From NCBI RefSeq assembly GCF_002797895.1, contig NZ_PGES01000001.1, positions 2,852,001 to 2,916,000 of the forward strand: a DNA stretch of 64,000 nucleotides. Reading direction: 5' to 3'. The notes below the pieces were generated by a model. That model had not been told where the DNA came from. It searched no databases and saw only the letters and a program-made list of their open reading frames with translations. The position numbers and the translations under genes are program-made. This stretch comes from Janthinobacterium sp. 67 (GTDB lineage Bacteria > Pseudomonadota > Gammaproteobacteria > Burkholderiales > Burkholderiaceae_D). This document shows, one piece after another, positions 44,405 through 54,616 of this stretch (positions are counted from its first letter, which is position 1; each line of letters starts with the position of its first letter).

Positions 44405-46069
44405 TTACAGCAGAATTTTGCGCATGTCGGCCAGGACTTCGCCGAGGTACACGGAGAATCGCGCGCCCATCGCGCCATCGACCACGCGGTGGTCGTAGGA
44501 CAGCGAGGTGCCCATCATCAAACGTGGTTGGAAGGCCTTGCCATCCCATACCGGCTTGATCGAGGCTTTCGACAGACCCAGGATCGCCACTTCCGGCGCA
44601 TTGACGATAGGCGTGAAATGCGTGCCGCCGATGCCGCCCAGGGACGAGATCGTGAAGCTGGCACCCTGCATGTCGGCCGGTTTCAGCTTGCCTTCGCGCG
44701 CCTGCAGCGACAGTTCCGTCATTTCGCGGGCGATCTGCGAGACCGACTTCTGGTCCGCGCCCTTGATCACGGGGACCACCAGGCCGTTCGGCGTGTCGGC
44801 AGCGAAGCCGATGTTGTAGTACTGCTTGAGGATCAGGTTTTCGCCCTTGGCGTCGAGCGAAGCGTTAAACGCGGGGAATTTCTTCAGCGCGGCGACGGAA
44901 GCCTTGATGACGAAGGCCAGCATGGTCAGCTTGGCCGCATCCTTGTTCTTCGCATTGGCCGCGTTGGTGTCGACGCGGAACGCTTCCAGGTCCGTCACGT
45001 CCGCTTCGTCGAACTGCGTGACGTGCGGGATCATGACCCAGTTGCGGTGCAAATTCGGACCCGAGATCTTCTTGATGCGCGACAGCGGCAGCAATTCGGT
45101 CGTGCCGAACTTGCTGAAGTCCAGCGACGGCCATGGCAGCAGATCCAGGCCCACGCCCGAACCGCCTTTGGCGGCGACGGGCGCATTTGGCGCGGCGACG
45201 GCGCCCGACATCACGCCCTTGACGAAGTTCTGCACGTCTTCCTGGGTGATGCGGCCCTTCGGACCGGAACCGCCCACGCGGGCCAGGTCCACGCCCAGTT
45301 CGCGCGCGAACTTGCGGATCGATGGCGACGCGTGCGCCAGCTTGCCGTTGACGGCAGGCGCGGCGGCAGGAGCCGGTGCCGGGGCAGCGACCGGCGCCGA
45401 AGCGACGGCGGCGGCTGGCGCGGCGGCAGCTTGCGCGGCGGGTGCCGGTGCGGCAGCTGCAGGTGCGGCAGGAGCAGCGGCGCCCGTCGTTTCCACGACC
45501 AGCACCAGCGAACCCTTGGCAACCTTGTCGCCGACCTTGACTTTCAATTCCTTGACGATACCGGCGTGGCTCGACGGGATTTCCATGCTGGCCTTGTCCG
45601 ATTCAACCGTCAGCAGCGACTGGTCGACCTTGATGCTGTCGCCGACCTTGACCATCAGTTCGATGACTTCGACTTCCTTGAAGTCGCCGATATCGGGCAC
45701 GGTCACTTCGACCAGGGCCGGCGCGCCGGCAGGGGCGGCAGGTGCTGGCGCGGCCGCAGGAGCGGCGGCAGGTGCAGCTTCAGCAGCCGGTGCAGGGGCG
45801 GCAGCGGCAGGCGCAGGCGCCGAGGCGTCGTCCGCCACTTCCAGCAGCAGGACCAGCGAACCTTCGGCGATCTTGTCGCCCACGTTGACTTTCAATTCCT
45901 TGACGACACCGGCGTGGCTCGATGGAATTTCCATGCTGGCCTTGTCCGATTCGACCGTGATCAGGGACTGGTCGACCTTGACCGTATCGCCTGGCTTGAC
46001 CATCAGTTCAATGATCTCGACTTCCTTGAAATCGCCGATATCCGGGACTTTGACTTCCACAATGCTCAT
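44405..46069 (-). CDS. aceF: Pyruvate dehydrogenase E2, dihydrolipoyl acetyltransferase
   Basis: Core of the pyruvate dehydrogenase complex, 554 residues. There are two lipoyl domains (1-75 with Lys43, and about 118-192), both with [15 protein letters not shown], joined by Ala/Pro linkers. The peripheral subunit-binding domain (about 250-285) reads [27 protein letters not shown]. The acetyltransferase domain ends in [10 protein letters not shown] with the catalytic His and Asp. It lies 94 bases after aceE and ten before lpdA. Confidence 0.96.
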   Translation of the reverse strand: MSIVEVKVPDIGDFKEVEIIELMVKPGDTVKVDQSLITVESDKASMEIPSSHAGVVKELKVNVGDKIAEGSLVLLLEVADDASAPAPAAAAPAPAAEAAPAAAPAAAPAPAAPAGAPALVEVTVPDIGDFKEVEVIELMVKVGDSIKVDQSLLTVESDKASMEIPSSHAGIVKELKVKVGDKVAKGSLVLVVETTGAAAPAAPAAAAPAPAAQAAAAPAAAVASAPVAAPAPAPAAAPAVNGKLAHASPSIRKFARELGVDLARVGGSGPKGRITQEDVQNFVKGVMSGAVAAPNAPVAAKGGSGVGLDLLPWPSLDFSKFGTTELLPLSRIKKISGPNLHRNWVMIPHVTQFDEADVTDLEAFRVDTNAANAKNKDAAKLTMLAFVIKASVAALKKFPAFNASLDAKGENLILKQYYNIGFAADTPNGLVVPVIKGADQKSVSQIAREMTELSLQAREGKLKPADMQGASFTISSLGGIGGTHFTPIVNAPEVAILGLSKASIKPVWDGKAFQPRLMMGTSLSYDHRVVDGAMGARFSVYLGEVLADMRKILL

Positions 46070-46163
46070 AGCTTGCTCCGTTATTTTATTTGTCAGATGG
46101 ACCCGCACACACGCCAGGGCGGCACTTTCGCACCGCCCTGGCATCATCGGGTCCGCACAACGA

Positions 46164-48860
46164 TTACTGGGTCACCGGATTCGGTTTGTTCGCGTCGATG
46201 CCGTACTTGGCAATCGCCTGCTCCACCACCGACACGTCGATCTTGCCTTCGTCAGCCAGCGATTTGAGCGCGGCCACGGTGACATAATAACGGTTCACTT
46301 CGAAGAACTCGCGCAGCTTGGCGCGGCTGTCCGAGCGGCCAAAGCCATCGGTACCGAGCACTTTATAAGTGCGGCCCTTCGGCATGAAGGCGCGGATCTG
46401 TTCTGCAAACGCGCGCATGTAGTCGGTCGTGGCGACGATCGGGCCATCCGTGTCCTGCATCAGCGACGTCACGTAAGGCACGCGCTGCTCTTTCGACGGG
46501 TTGACCATGTTCCAGCGTTCCGCATCCTGACCATCGCGGGCCACCAGGGTCAGCGACGGCGCCGACCACACGTCCGCAGCCACGCCCCAGTCGTTGGCAA
46601 GCAATTCGGCGGCGAAGATCGATTCGCGCAGGATGGTGCCGCAACCGATCAGCTGTACGCGCAGCTTGGCGTCCGCCGGACCTTCCTGCAGCTTGTACAT
46701 GCCTTTCAGGATACCTTCTTCCTGGCCTGGCTTGATGCCTGGCTGGGCGTAGTTCTCGTTCATGATCGTGATGTAGTAGAACACATCTTCCTGGTTGGCG
46801 ATCATGCGGCGCAGGCCGTCCTGGATGATGACGGCGACTTCATGGCTGAAGGTCGGATCGTACGGCATGCAGGTCGGGATGGTCGCGGCGAAGATATGGC
46901 TGTGGCCATCTTCGTGCTGCAAGCCTTCGCCGTTCAGGGTCGTACGGCCAGCCGTGCCGCCCATCAGGAAGCCGCGGGCACGCATGTCGGCCGAAGCCCA
47001 TACCTGGTCGCCGATGCGCTGGAAGCCGAACATCGAGTAGAAGGTGTAGAACGGGATCATGATGCGGTCGTTGGTCGAATACGACGTCGCCGCGGCGATC
47101 CACGAGCTCATGCCACCCGCTTCGTTGATGCCCTCTTGCAGGATCTGGCCGGCCTTGTCTTCGCGGTAGTACATGACCTGGTCCTTGTCGACCGGCTCGT
47201 ACAACTGGCCTTTCGGGTTGTAGATGCCGATCTGGCGGAACAGGCCTTCCATGCCGAAGGTACGCGATTCATCGACCAGGATAGGCACGACGCGCTGGCC
47301 CAGGTTCGGGTCTTTCAGCAGGGTCGAAATGACGCGCACGAACGCTTGCGTGGTCGAGATTTCACGGCCTTCAGGCGTGGCTTCGAGCACGTTCTTGAAC
47401 GCGTCCAGGCCAGGCACCGGCAGGGTTTCTTCCGCTTTCCGGCGGCGCTGCGGCAGGTAGCCACCCAAGGCCTTGCGGCGCTCGTGCAGGTAGACCATTT
47501 CCGGCGCGTCGTCGGCTGGCTTGAAGAACGGGATGTCGGCCAGCTTGTCGTCAGGAATAGGCAGCGAGAAGCGGTCGCGCATTTCGCGGATGGCTTCGTC
47601 GTCCAGTTTTTTCGTCTGGTGCGCCGTGTTGCGCGCTTCGCCGGACTTGCCCATGCCGTAGCCCTTGATGGTTTTCACCAGCAGGACGGTCGGCTGGCCC
47701 TTGTGTTCCTGGGCGATCTTGAAGGCCGCGTAGATCTTGTGCGGATCGTGGCCGCCACGGGTCAGGCGCCAGATGTCGTCGTCCGTCATGTTGGCAACCA
47801 TTTCCAGCAGCTTCGGATGCTTGCCGAAGAAGTGCTTGCGCACGTAGGCGCCGTCTTTGGCCTTGTAGTTCTGGTATTCGCCGTCGACGGTTTCCATCAT
47901 CACGCGCTGCAGAATGCCTTCCTTGTCTTGTGCCAGCAGGGCGTCCCAGCCCGGGCCCCAGATGACCTTGACGACGTTCCAGCCGGCGCCGCGGAATTCG
48001 CCTTCCAGCTCCTGGATGATCTTGGTGTTGCCGCGTACCGGGCCGTCCAGGCGCTGCAGGTTGCAGTTGACCACGATGACCAGGTTGTCGAGCATGTCGC
48101 GTGCGGCCAGGCCGATTGCGCCCAGGGATTCCGGCTCGTCCATCTCGCCGTCGCCGCAGAAGGCCCAGATCTTGCGGTTGTCGGTTTTCGCGATGCCGCG
48201 TGCGTGCAGGTATTTCAGGAAGCGCGCCTGGTAGATCGCCATGTGCGGGCCCAGGCCCATCGACACGGTCGGGAACTGCCAGAAGTCAGGCATCAATTTA
48301 GGATGCGGGTACGAGGACAGGCCCTTGCCGTCGACTTCCTTGCGGAAGTTCAGCATTTGCTCTTCGCTCAAACGGCCTTCGAGGAAGGCGCGCGCGTAGA
48401 CGCCGGGCGAGGAGTGGCCCTGGATGTACAGCAGGTCGCCGCCGTGGTCGGCCGTCGGCGCGTGCCAGAAATGGTTGAAACCGATGCCCAGCATGTTCGC
48501 CAGCGAAGCGAACGAGGACAAGTGGCCGCCCAGATCGCCGTCGGCGCGGTTGGCCTTGACGACCATGGCCATGGCATTCCAGCGCATCCACGAACGCAGG
48601 CGCTCTTCGTATTCCAGGTTGCCGGGACAGTGTGCTTCTTGCTTGGTGGGGATGGTGTTGACGTAGGCGGTGGTGCTGGAGAACGGGATCTGGGCGCCGC
48701 GGCGGCGGGCCAGGTCAACCATGCGCTCCATCAGGTAATGCGCGCGTTCCGGACCTTCATTTTCCAGAACGGCTTCGAGTGCGTCCAGCCACTCCTTGGT
48801 TTCCTGCATATCCGGGTCGGTGCCGATCTGTGTCGTTACCTGGTTCAGTTGAGCTGACAT
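46164..48860 (-). CDS. aceE: Pyruvate dehydrogenase E1 component
   Basis: Homodimeric thiamine diphosphate enzyme of 898 residues that decarboxylates pyruvate and acetylates lipoyl-E2. The TPP motif [10 protein letters not shown] lies near residue 230 and is followed by an NCN ([15 protein letters not shown]). Features such as [20 protein letters not shown] and [16 protein letters not shown] are characteristic of the AceE type rather than the alpha/beta heterotetramer. First gene of the operon, behind a strong promoter at 48960-48988. Confidence 0.97.
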   Translation of the reverse strand: MSAQLNQVTTQIGTDPDMQETKEWLDALEAVLENEGPERAHYLMERMVDLARRRGAQIPFSSTTAYVNTIPTKQEAHCPGNLEYEERLRSWMRWNAMAMVVKANRADGDLGGHLSSFASLANMLGIGFNHFWHAPTADHGGDLLYIQGHSSPGVYARAFLEGRLSEEQMLNFRKEVDGKGLSSYPHPKLMPDFWQFPTVSMGLGPHMAIYQARFLKYLHARGIAKTDNRKIWAFCGDGEMDEPESLGAIGLAARDMLDNLVIVVNCNLQRLDGPVRGNTKIIQELEGEFRGAGWNVVKVIWGPGWDALLAQDKEGILQRVMMETVDGEYQNYKAKDGAYVRKHFFGKHPKLLEMVANMTDDDIWRLTRGGHDPHKIYAAFKIAQEHKGQPTVLLVKTIKGYGMGKSGEARNTAHQTKKLDDEAIREMRDRFSLPIPDDKLADIPFFKPADDAPEMVYLHERRKALGGYLPQRRRKAEETLPVPGLDAFKNVLEATPEGREISTTQAFVRVISTLLKDPNLGQRVVPILVDESRTFGMEGLFRQIGIYNPKGQLYEPVDKDQVMYYREDKAGQILQEGINEAGGMSSWIAAATSYSTNDRIMIPFYTFYSMFGFQRIGDQVWASADMRARGFLMGGTAGRTTLNGEGLQHEDGHSHIFAATIPTCMPYDPTFSHEVAVIIQDGLRRMIANQEDVFYYITIMNENYAQPGIKPGQEEGILKGMYKLQEGPADAKLRVQLIGCGTILRESIFAAELLANDWGVAADVWSAPSLTLVARDGQDAERWNMVNPSKEQRVPYVTSLMQDTDGPIVATTDYMRAFAEQIRAFMPKGRTYKVLGTDGFGRSDSRAKLREFFEVNRYYVTVAALKSLADEGKIDVSVVEQAIAKYGIDANKPNPVTQ

Positions 48861-48929
48861 CTGTTGAGTCTCCTTTGTGAACGCCCCACCCCGATTTTCC
48901 GGATCGCTGTCGGACGGTATTTCGCTGAT

Positions 48930-48982
48930 TATTTACTATTAAGTCGGTTTAGTGTGGGGATTCTAACAGCGTATTTACTATT
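48930..48982. repeat. 11-base direct repeat in the pdh leader/promoter
   Basis: TATTTACTATT occurs at 48930-48940 and 48972-48982, 42 bases apart (four helical turns). One copy lies inside the promoter spacer, the other about 20 bases past the expected start. The arrangement suits a dimeric or looping regulator. Confidence 0.55.
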
Positions 48983-48988
48983 TTTCAA
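48960..48988 (-). promoter_or_regulatory. aceE (pdh operon) promoter
   Basis: On the minus strand TTGAAA (48983-48988) and TAGAAT (48960-48965) with a 17-base spacer, 100 bases upstream of the aceE ATG. Confidence 0.7.
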
Positions 48989-48990
48989 AT

Positions 48991-49009
48991 TACGATATGG
49001 CATTTCGTA
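48991..49009. promoter_or_regulatory. Operator-like dyad upstream of the pdh promoter
   Basis: TACGATATGGCATTTCGTA is a 19-base dyad (TACGA-x-AT ... AT-x-TCGTA) abutting the -35 box. Its position just upstream suggests an activator or a repressor overlapping RNA polymerase. It does not resemble the E. coli PdhR box. Confidence 0.55.
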
Positions 49010-49192
49010 TTGTGAAATTTACCTATGAAATTTATGCTGCACTGCCGCAAATTCCGCCCGGAAATTAGGATGAGCAGAGTGGCAAATAGCGCCGAAACCG
49101 GAAAACTTGCATGCCTTGGCTGCCCCTGCTCCACAAGCACACCAGCAAACCGAATTAAAACCCCGGTCGTCCGCACAGGCATGCCGGGCCAA

Positions 49193-49292
49193 GCGGGCCT
49201 GAAAAATGTCGAGGGCAAGGCGCAGCGACGCAGACAGTACGCCAGTACGGCAAGGAGCTGCAACGCCGCCATCGGCATTTTCTCAGGCCCGC
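49193..49292. repeat. Long imperfect inverted repeat upstream of folD
   Basis: Outer arms GCGGGCCTGAAAAATG (49193-49208) and CATTTTCTCAGGCCCGC (49276-49292) pair with one bulged base. The inner part has a doubled CAGTACG (49235-49241, 49243-49249). It may be a dispersed intergenic element of the type common in proteobacteria; only one copy is in the window. Confidence 0.6.
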
Positions 49293-49395
49293 GTCTCTGG
49301 CCCGCTTTTTAACGTTGCGGCATTGGCGCCAAAACCGCCCCTTTGCACCGCCCGGCTTTATAATCTGTCTTTTCCCTCCCACACAGCCTCCTACC

Positions 49396-50241
49396 ATGCC
49401 AGCACAACTGATCGACGGAATCGCCCTCTCCCAAAAACTGCGCAGCGAGATCGCCACGCGCGCCGCCGCCCTCACGGCCAAGGGCACCCAGCCCGGCCTG
49501 GCCGTGATACTCGTCGGCGAAGACCCGGCCAGCCAGGTGTACGTCCGCAACAAGGTCAAGGCGTGCGGCGACGTGGGTTTCCACTCGGTGCTGGAAAAAT
49601 ATGAAGCAGACCTGTCCGAAGCGGACTTGCTGGCGCGTATCGCCAGCCTGAATACCGACCCGGCCATCCACGGCATCCTCGTGCAAATGCCCTTGCCCAA
49701 GCACATCAACCCGCACAAGGTCATCGAAGCGATCGCCACGACGAAAGACGTGGATGGCTATTCGGTCCTGAGCGCCGGCGAACTGATGACGGGCTTGCCC
49801 GGCTTCCGCCCGTGCACGCCATACGGCTGCATGAAACTGATCGAAAGCACGGGCGTGGACTTGCGCGGCAAGCACGCCGTCGTCATCGGCCGCAGCAACA
49901 CCGTCGGCAAGCCGATGGCCCTGCTGCTCTTGCAAGCGAACGCTACCGTCACCATCTGCCATAGTGCGACCCCGGACCTGGGCCTGTACACGCGCCAGGC
50001 GGACGTGGTCGTGGCCGCCGTCGGCCGCCGCAACACCCTGACGGCCGGCATGGTCAAGCCGGGCGCCATCGTCATCGACGTGGGCATGAACCGCGACGAT
50101 GAAGGCAAGCTGTGCGGCGACGTGGATTTTGCCGGCGTGAAGGAAGTCGCCTCCCACATCACCCCCGTACCGGGTGGCGTGGGTCCGATGACGATTACGA
50201 TGCTCCTGATGAACACGGTCGAGGCCGCCGAGCGGATTTAA
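49396..50241 (+). CDS. folD: Bifunctional methylene-THF dehydrogenase/cyclohydrolase
   Basis: One-carbon enzyme of 281 residues interconverting 5,10-methylene- and 10-formyl-THF with NADP. It shows [23 protein letters not shown] (catalytic Tyr and Lys), the loop [21 protein letters not shown], and [14 protein letters not shown] for NADP binding. [16 protein letters not shown] ends the protein. The ATG at 49396 matches the usual N-terminus (MPAQLIDG). Its 10-formyl-THF product feeds purN in this window. Confidence 0.97.
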   Translation: MPAQLIDGIALSQKLRSEIATRAAALTAKGTQPGLAVILVGEDPASQVYVRNKVKACGDVGFHSVLEKYEADLSEADLLARIASLNTDPAIHGILVQMPLPKHINPHKVIEAIATTKDVDGYSVLSAGELMTGLPGFRPCTPYGCMKLIESTGVDLRGKHAVVIGRSNTVGKPMALLLLQANATVTICHSATPDLGLYTRQADVVVAAVGRRNTLTAGMVKPGAIVIDVGMNRDDEGKLCGDVDFAGVKEVASHITPVPGGVGPMTITMLLMNTVEAAERI

Positions 50242-50287
50242 GAATCACCGGGGCGGCATGACCGCCCTTTTATATATGGAACCGACG

Positions 50288-52357
50288 ATGAATACCAATC
50301 CCCTGCTTGATTTTTCCGGCCTGCCACGCTTCGACGCGATCACGCACGAGCATGTCACGCCTGCCATCGATACCCTTTTGGCCCAGGCGCGCGCCACGGT
50401 GGCGCAGCTGGAAGCGCCCGTGGAAGTAGTGAGCTGGGAAAACTTCGTCGCGCCCCAGGACCAGATCGCCGAAACCCTGGGCCGCGCCTGGAGCATCGTC
50501 AACCATTTGAATAGCGTGATCGATACGCCGGAGCTGCGCGCCGCCTACAATGCCAACCTGCCCAAGGTGACGGAATTCTGGACCGAGCTGGGCCAGAACG
50601 AAATCCTGTTTGGCAAATACAAGCAATTGCAGGCCAGCCCCGCTTTCGCCAGCCTGTCGCCGGCCCGCCGGCGCATCGTCGACAATGCCGTGCGCGACTT
50701 CCGCCTCGGTGGCGCCGAGTTGCCAGAAGATAAGAAAGAGCGCTTCGGCGCCATCCAGGAAGAACACGCGGCCGTCGCCACGCGGTTTTCCGAAAACGTG
50801 CTCGACGCCACCAATGACTACAAGTTGCTGGTCGAGAACGAGCTTGAGCTGGCCGGCCTGCCCGACGACGTGAAGGCCGCCGCGCGCGCCGCCGCCGAAA
50901 AAGCGGGCAAGCAGGGCTATGAATTCTCGCTGCACTTCCCGTCCTACTACCCGATCCTGCAATTTGCCGACAATCGCGCGCTGCGCGAAACCATCTACCG
51001 CGCCAACGCCACCAAGGCGTCGGACCAGGGCGAGGTCTTCAGCAAGAAAGAGGACTGGGACAATACGCAAAACATCGTCACCTTGTTGCGGCTGCGCAAC
51101 GAAGAGGCACAACTGCTGGGCTACGCCAATTTCGCCGAAGTGTCGCTCGTCTCCAAGATGGCCACTTCGCCCGCGCAAGTCATCGCTTTCCTGGAAGACC
51201 TGGCCAAGCGCGCGCGTCCGTTCGCCGAAAAGGACCTGGCCGAACTGAAACAATTCGCCCGCGAAGAACTGGGTATCGCCGAGCTGCAGGCGTGGGACGT
51301 GCCTTACGCCTCCGAAAAGCTGCAGGAGCGCCGCTATGCGTTCTCGGCCCAGGAAGTCAAACAGTATTTCCCTGAGCACAAGGTGATCGACGGCCTGTTC
51401 CGCCAGATCCAGAACCTGTTCAACGTCGACATCAAGCCCGATGCGGCGCCCGTCTGGCACAAGGACGTGCGTTTTTACCGCATCGAGCGCGACGGCAAGC
51501 TGGTCGGCCAGTTTTACCTGGACCTGTATGCGCGCGCGGGCAAAAGCGGCGGCGCCTGGATGGACGACGCGCGCGGCCGCCGCGCCGACGCGCAACACGT
51601 GCAAACGCCGATCGCCTACCTGACCTGCAATTTCACGGAACCGGCCGTGGTGGCTGGCCAAGTCCAGCCTGCCCTGTTCACGCACGATGAAGTGATCACC
51701 CTGTTCCACGAATTCGGCCACGGCCTGCACCATATGCTGACCGTCGTCGACGAACTGGGCGTGTCGGGCATCGCCGGCGTCGAATGGGATGCCGTCGAAC
51801 TGCCGTCGCAATTCATGGAAAACTTCTGCTGGGAATGGGAAGTGCTCGAACACATGACGGCGCATGCCGTCACGGGCGAACCGCTGCCGCGCGCGCTGTA
51901 CGACAAGATGCTGGCGGCCAAGAATTTCCAGTCCGGCTTGCAAACCCTGCGCCAGGTGGAGTTCTCCCTGCTCGACATGCATCTGCACTATGACTACGAC
52001 GCGGCCACGGGCCAGAGCGTGCAGCAGTTGATCGACGGCGTGCGCGCCAAGTTTTCGCTGCTCATCCCGCCCCCGTTCAACCGCTTCCAGAATGCCTTCG
52101 GGCACATCTTCGCCGGCGGCTACGCGGCCGGCTACTACAGCTACAAGTGGGCCGAGGTGCTGTCCGCCGACGCCTATGCAGCTTTCGAGGAAGCCAAGGC
52201 GCTGGGACCGTCCGCCATCACGGCGGCGGGCAAGCGTTACCTGGAAGAAATTCTGTCCGTCGGCGGCTCGCGCCCCGCGCTGGAATCGTTCACGGCCTTC
52301 CGCGGCCGCGAGCCGAGCATCGACGCCCTGCTGCGCCACAGCGGCATGGCCGCTTGA
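50288..52357 (+). CDS. prlC: Oligopeptidase A (M3 family)
   Basis: Cytoplasmic zinc peptidase of 689 residues that degrades peptides, including cleaved signal peptides. The metal site HEFGHGLHH begins at residue 474, with the third ligand expected in the following EWDAVELPSQFMENF helix. FDIKPDAAPVWHKDVRFYRI and the closing FGHIFAGGYAAGYYSYKWAEVLSADAY are M3A hallmarks. It starts 46 bases after folD and is followed by holC at five bases. Confidence 0.96.
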   Translation: MNTNPLLDFSGLPRFDAITHEHVTPAIDTLLAQARATVAQLEAPVEVVSWENFVAPQDQIAETLGRAWSIVNHLNSVIDTPELRAAYNANLPKVTEFWTELGQNEILFGKYKQLQASPAFASLSPARRRIVDNAVRDFRLGGAELPEDKKERFGAIQEEHAAVATRFSENVLDATNDYKLLVENELELAGLPDDVKAAARAAAEKAGKQGYEFSLHFPSYYPILQFADNRALRETIYRANATKASDQGEVFSKKEDWDNTQNIVTLLRLRNEEAQLLGYANFAEVSLVSKMATSPAQVIAFLEDLAKRARPFAEKDLAELKQFAREELGIAELQAWDVPYASEKLQERRYAFSAQEVKQYFPEHKVIDGLFRQIQNLFNVDIKPDAAPVWHKDVRFYRIERDGKLVGQFYLDLYARAGKSGGAWMDDARGRRADAQHVQTPIAYLTCNFTEPAVVAGQVQPALFTHDEVITLFHEFGHGLHHMLTVVDELGVSGIAGVEWDAVELPSQFMENFCWEWEVLEHMTAHAVTGEPLPRALYDKMLAAKNFQSGLQTLRQVEFSLLDMHLHYDYDAATGQSVQQLIDGVRAKFSLLIPPPFNRFQNAFGHIFAGGYAAGYYSYKWAEVLSADAYAAFEEAKALGPSAITAAGKRYLEEILSVGGSRPALESFTAFRGREPSIDALLRHSGMAA

Positions 52358-52362
52358 TCGCC

Positions 52363-52788
52363 ATGAGCCGCGTCGATTTTCACAGCAACGTGCCGGACAA
52401 GCTGGCCTATGCCTGCCGCCTGGCACGCAAGGCCTATATGGCTGGCAACAAGGTTGTCGTGCTGGTGGCCGACAGCGCCCAGCTCGACGCCTTGAACAGC
52501 GCCATGTGGACCATTTCCGCCACGGATTTCCTGCCGCACGTGCTGGCCGGCGATCCGCTGGCGGCGCAAACGCCCATCATCCTGACCGATGACGAAACGG
52601 CCGAGCTGCCGCACCACGACATCCTCGTCAACCTGTCGCAGTTGCCGCCCGCCAACTACGCGCAATTCCAGCGCGTCTTCGAGATCGTTTCCATGGATGA
52701 GCAAGATGCGCAGGCGGGCCGCCAGCGCTTCCTGCACTACCGCCAGCAGAACGTGCAGCCGACCCACTTCGTGGCAGGCAAGACATGA
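52363..52788 (+). CDS. holC: DNA polymerase III chi subunit
   Basis: Clamp-loader accessory protein of 141 residues that links the replicase to SSB. It begins MSRVDFHSNVPDKLAYACRLARKAY and has the NVVVL-type strand (here NKVVVLVADSAQLDALNSAMWT), DFLPH and the P-I-IL-DDE segment typical of chi. The ATG at 52363 lies five bases after prlC and overlaps the next gene by four bases (ATGA). Confidence 0.9.
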   Translation: MSRVDFHSNVPDKLAYACRLARKAYMAGNKVVVLVADSAQLDALNSAMWTISATDFLPHVLAGDPLAAQTPIILTDDETAELPHHDILVNLSQLPPANYAQFQRVFEIVSMDEQDAQAGRQRFLHYRQQNVQPTHFVAGKT

Positions 52789-53156
52789 GCCAGCAGCCAT
52801 TCGACCAGGGCATCCCCCTGCTGACGGAGGTGTTGCTGGGGCCGGAAGTGGCGGAAGCGGTGCCAACTGCGGCTGAGCCTGCCGTCGAGGAAGCGCCGGC
52901 GTTGCCGCCTGCGGTGGCGCAGCCCGACTGGGACGCCATCGAACAGCGACTGACGCAGCGCATCCTGCATCAGGTGCAGGGCAAGATCGACCATCTGCTG
53001 GAAGAGCGCATCGCCCATGTCCTGCAAACGGCCCTGCAAAACGCCCTGATCGGCATGCGCGGCGCCTTGCGCGAAGACTTGCAGCAGTCGCTGGAGCAGA
53101 TCGTGGCGCATGCGGTCAGTCATGAACTGGGACATTTGCACCCACCCGCGCAGTAA
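52785..53156 (+). CDS. Conserved hypothetical protein downstream of holC (DUF2486-like)
   Basis: Product of 123 residues. IPLLTEVL near the start (10-17), an acidic Pro/Ala-rich stretch (20-48) and a helical, Gln/Leu-rich second half (about 50-115) are seen. Burkholderiales commonly carry a small protein of this design after holC, placed in DUF2486; I judge it from memory, so the family name is tentative. Translational coupling with holC (four-base overlap) suggests a joint role. Confidence 0.65.
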   Translation: MSQQPFDQGIPLLTEVLLGPEVAEAVPTAAEPAVEEAPALPPAVAQPDWDAIEQRLTQRILHQVQGKIDHLLEERIAHVLQTALQNALIGMRGALREDLQQSLEQIVAHAVSHELGHLHPPAQ

Positions 53157-53201
53157 CTGCACGTCTGCCGTTGGCACCATTGCACCCACCGGCAAAAATC
53201 C

Positions 53202-53228
53202 GGGGTCAGACCCGACGGGTCTGACCCC
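53202..53228. repeat. Intergenic hairpin repeat, copy 4
   Basis: Arms GGGGTCAGACCC and GGGTCTGACCCC around loop GAC. It lies 45 bases after the stop of the holC-linked gene. Identical in arms to copy 3; differs from copies 1 and 2 at one base pair. Confidence 0.85.
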
Positions 53229-53360
53229 AGCATTTCCGACCTACCCGACCTACCCTATTCTTCCCTCCAACGCCATTCTTTGGTGCGCTCGCGCCTGCGA
53301 AATCGGTGCATCGCGCCTCACTTTGGTGATTGTTGCGACAAAATGCAAAAAGCCCCAAAA

Positions 53361-53384
53361 GCGGCTTTGCGCCGCCTGTTTTTT
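53361..53384 (+). terminator. Weak terminator-like hairpin before livK
   Basis: Stem GCGGC / GCCGC (53361-53365, 53371-53375) followed after three bases by six T. It could end the folD-prlC-holC transcript. Confidence 0.4.
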
Positions 53385-53466
53385 GTTGTACCGTTCTTCA
53401 CACGTACCGCCTGTCGAAGCGGTTTTCACGAGACGCCGCCGTATCTTTATCCATTGGAGAATGTTT

Positions 53467-54609
53467 ATGCTGCTCAAGACCAAAGTCCTTCCACTCGCCA
53501 TCGCCCTCGCCTTTGCCGGCCATGCGGGCGCACAGGAAATCATCAAGATAGGCCACGTCGCCCCGGTCTCTGGCGCCAGCTCCCACCTGGGCAAGGATAA
53601 CGAGAACGCGGCCAATATGGCCATCGAGGATTTGAACGCCAAAGGCTTCAAGATCGACGGCAAGGCCGTGAAATTCGTGCTGGTGCCCGAAGATGACGCA
53701 GCCGACCCCAAGCAGGGCACGGCCGTGGCGCAGAAGCTGGTCGACGCCAAGGTCAACGGTGTCATCGGCCACCTGAACTCGGGCACGACGATTCCCGCCT
53801 CGCGCATTTACTTCAATGCCGGCATTCCGCAGATTTCGCCGGCCGCCACCAACCCGACCTATACCCAGCAAAAATTCAACACGGCCTTCCGCGTCGTGGC
53901 CAATGACAACAAGCTGGGGGGAACTTTGGGCGCGTATGCCGTGGGCAAGCTGCAGGCGAAGAAAATCGCCGTCATCGATGACCGTACGGCCTACGGCCAG
54001 GGCGTGGCCGAACAGTTCGTCAAGGGCGCCAAGAAGGCGGCGCCTGGCGTGCAAATCGTCGGCAAGGAATTTACCAATGCTAACGCGACGGACTTCAACG
54101 CCATCCTGACCAGCATCAAGTCGAAAAATCCCGACCTGATCTTCTTTGGCGGCATGGATTCCGTGGGCGGCCCCATGCTGCGCCAGATGAAGGCGCTGGG
54201 CATCAAGGCCAAGTTCATGGGCGGCGACGGCCTGTGCACGGAGCCGCTGGGCAAGCTGGCCGGCGACGCCGTGGGCGAAAACATGGTCACCTGCGCGGAA
54301 GCGGGCGGCGTGACGGGCGCGCAGCAAAAAGGCATGGACGATTTCCGCGCCCGCTACAAGCAGAAATACAATATGGACGTGCAGCTGTACGCGCCATACG
54401 TCTACGATGCCGTGATGACCATGGCCACCGCCATGCAGGATGCGAAGTCGTCGAAACCGTCCGTCTACCTGCCGTTCCTGGCCAAGGTGCACTACCAGGG
54501 CGTGACGGGCCCGATCTCGTTCGACGCCAACGGTGACATCAAGGATGGCGCGCTGACCTTGTTCACCTATCGGGACGGCAAGAAAACCAAGATGGAAGTG
54601 GTCAAATAA
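53467..54609 (+). CDS. livK: Branched-chain amino acid ABC transporter binding protein
   Basis: Periplasmic solute-binding protein of 380 residues. The signal peptide (about 1-22) ends FAGHAGAQ. The mature protein begins IIKIGHVAPVSGASSHLGKDNENAANMAIEDLN, the LivK/LivJ opening. The ATG at 53467 is chosen because GGAGA lies six bases upstream; the ATG at 53461 is too close. No permease or ATPase genes adjoin it; livHMGF at 8449-12138 is the likely partner. Monocistronic by position. Confidence 0.92.
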   Translation: MLLKTKVLPLAIALAFAGHAGAQEIIKIGHVAPVSGASSHLGKDNENAANMAIEDLNAKGFKIDGKAVKFVLVPEDDAADPKQGTAVAQKLVDAKVNGVIGHLNSGTTIPASRIYFNAGIPQISPAATNPTYTQQKFNTAFRVVANDNKLGGTLGAYAVGKLQAKKIAVIDDRTAYGQGVAEQFVKGAKKAAPGVQIVGKEFTNANATDFNAILTSIKSKNPDLIFFGGMDSVGGPMLRQMKALGIKAKFMGGDGLCTEPLGKLAGDAVGENMVTCAEAGGVTGAQQKGMDDFRARYKQKYNMDVQLYAPYVYDAVMTMATAMQDAKSSKPSVYLPFLAKVHYQGVTGPISFDANGDIKDGALTLFTYRDGKKTKMEVVK

Positions 54610-54616
54610 TAGAACC

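Larger units (their letters stand above)
48861..49395. other. Divergent control region between aceE and folD
   Basis: No gene is supported in these 535 bases. The aceE side is AT-rich and holds the promoter, an upstream dyad and an 11-base direct repeat. The folD side holds a long imperfect inverted repeat (49193-49292). Nothing else stands out. Confidence 0.7.
53157..53466. other. Intergenic region upstream of livK
   Basis: No gene is supported in these 310 bases. They hold hairpin repeat copy 4 (53202-53228), a weak terminator-like hairpin (53361-53384) and the livK ribosome binding site (GGAGA at 53456-53460). Confidence 0.65.

Noticed and set aside
44826..48857. A very long open frame on the + strand opposite aceE and aceF
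   Set aside because: It mirrors real coding on the minus strand; in high-G+C genes the opposite frame often lacks stops. Its translation is low-complexity Arg/His/Ala-rich with no family motifs, and aceE and aceF are unmistakable.
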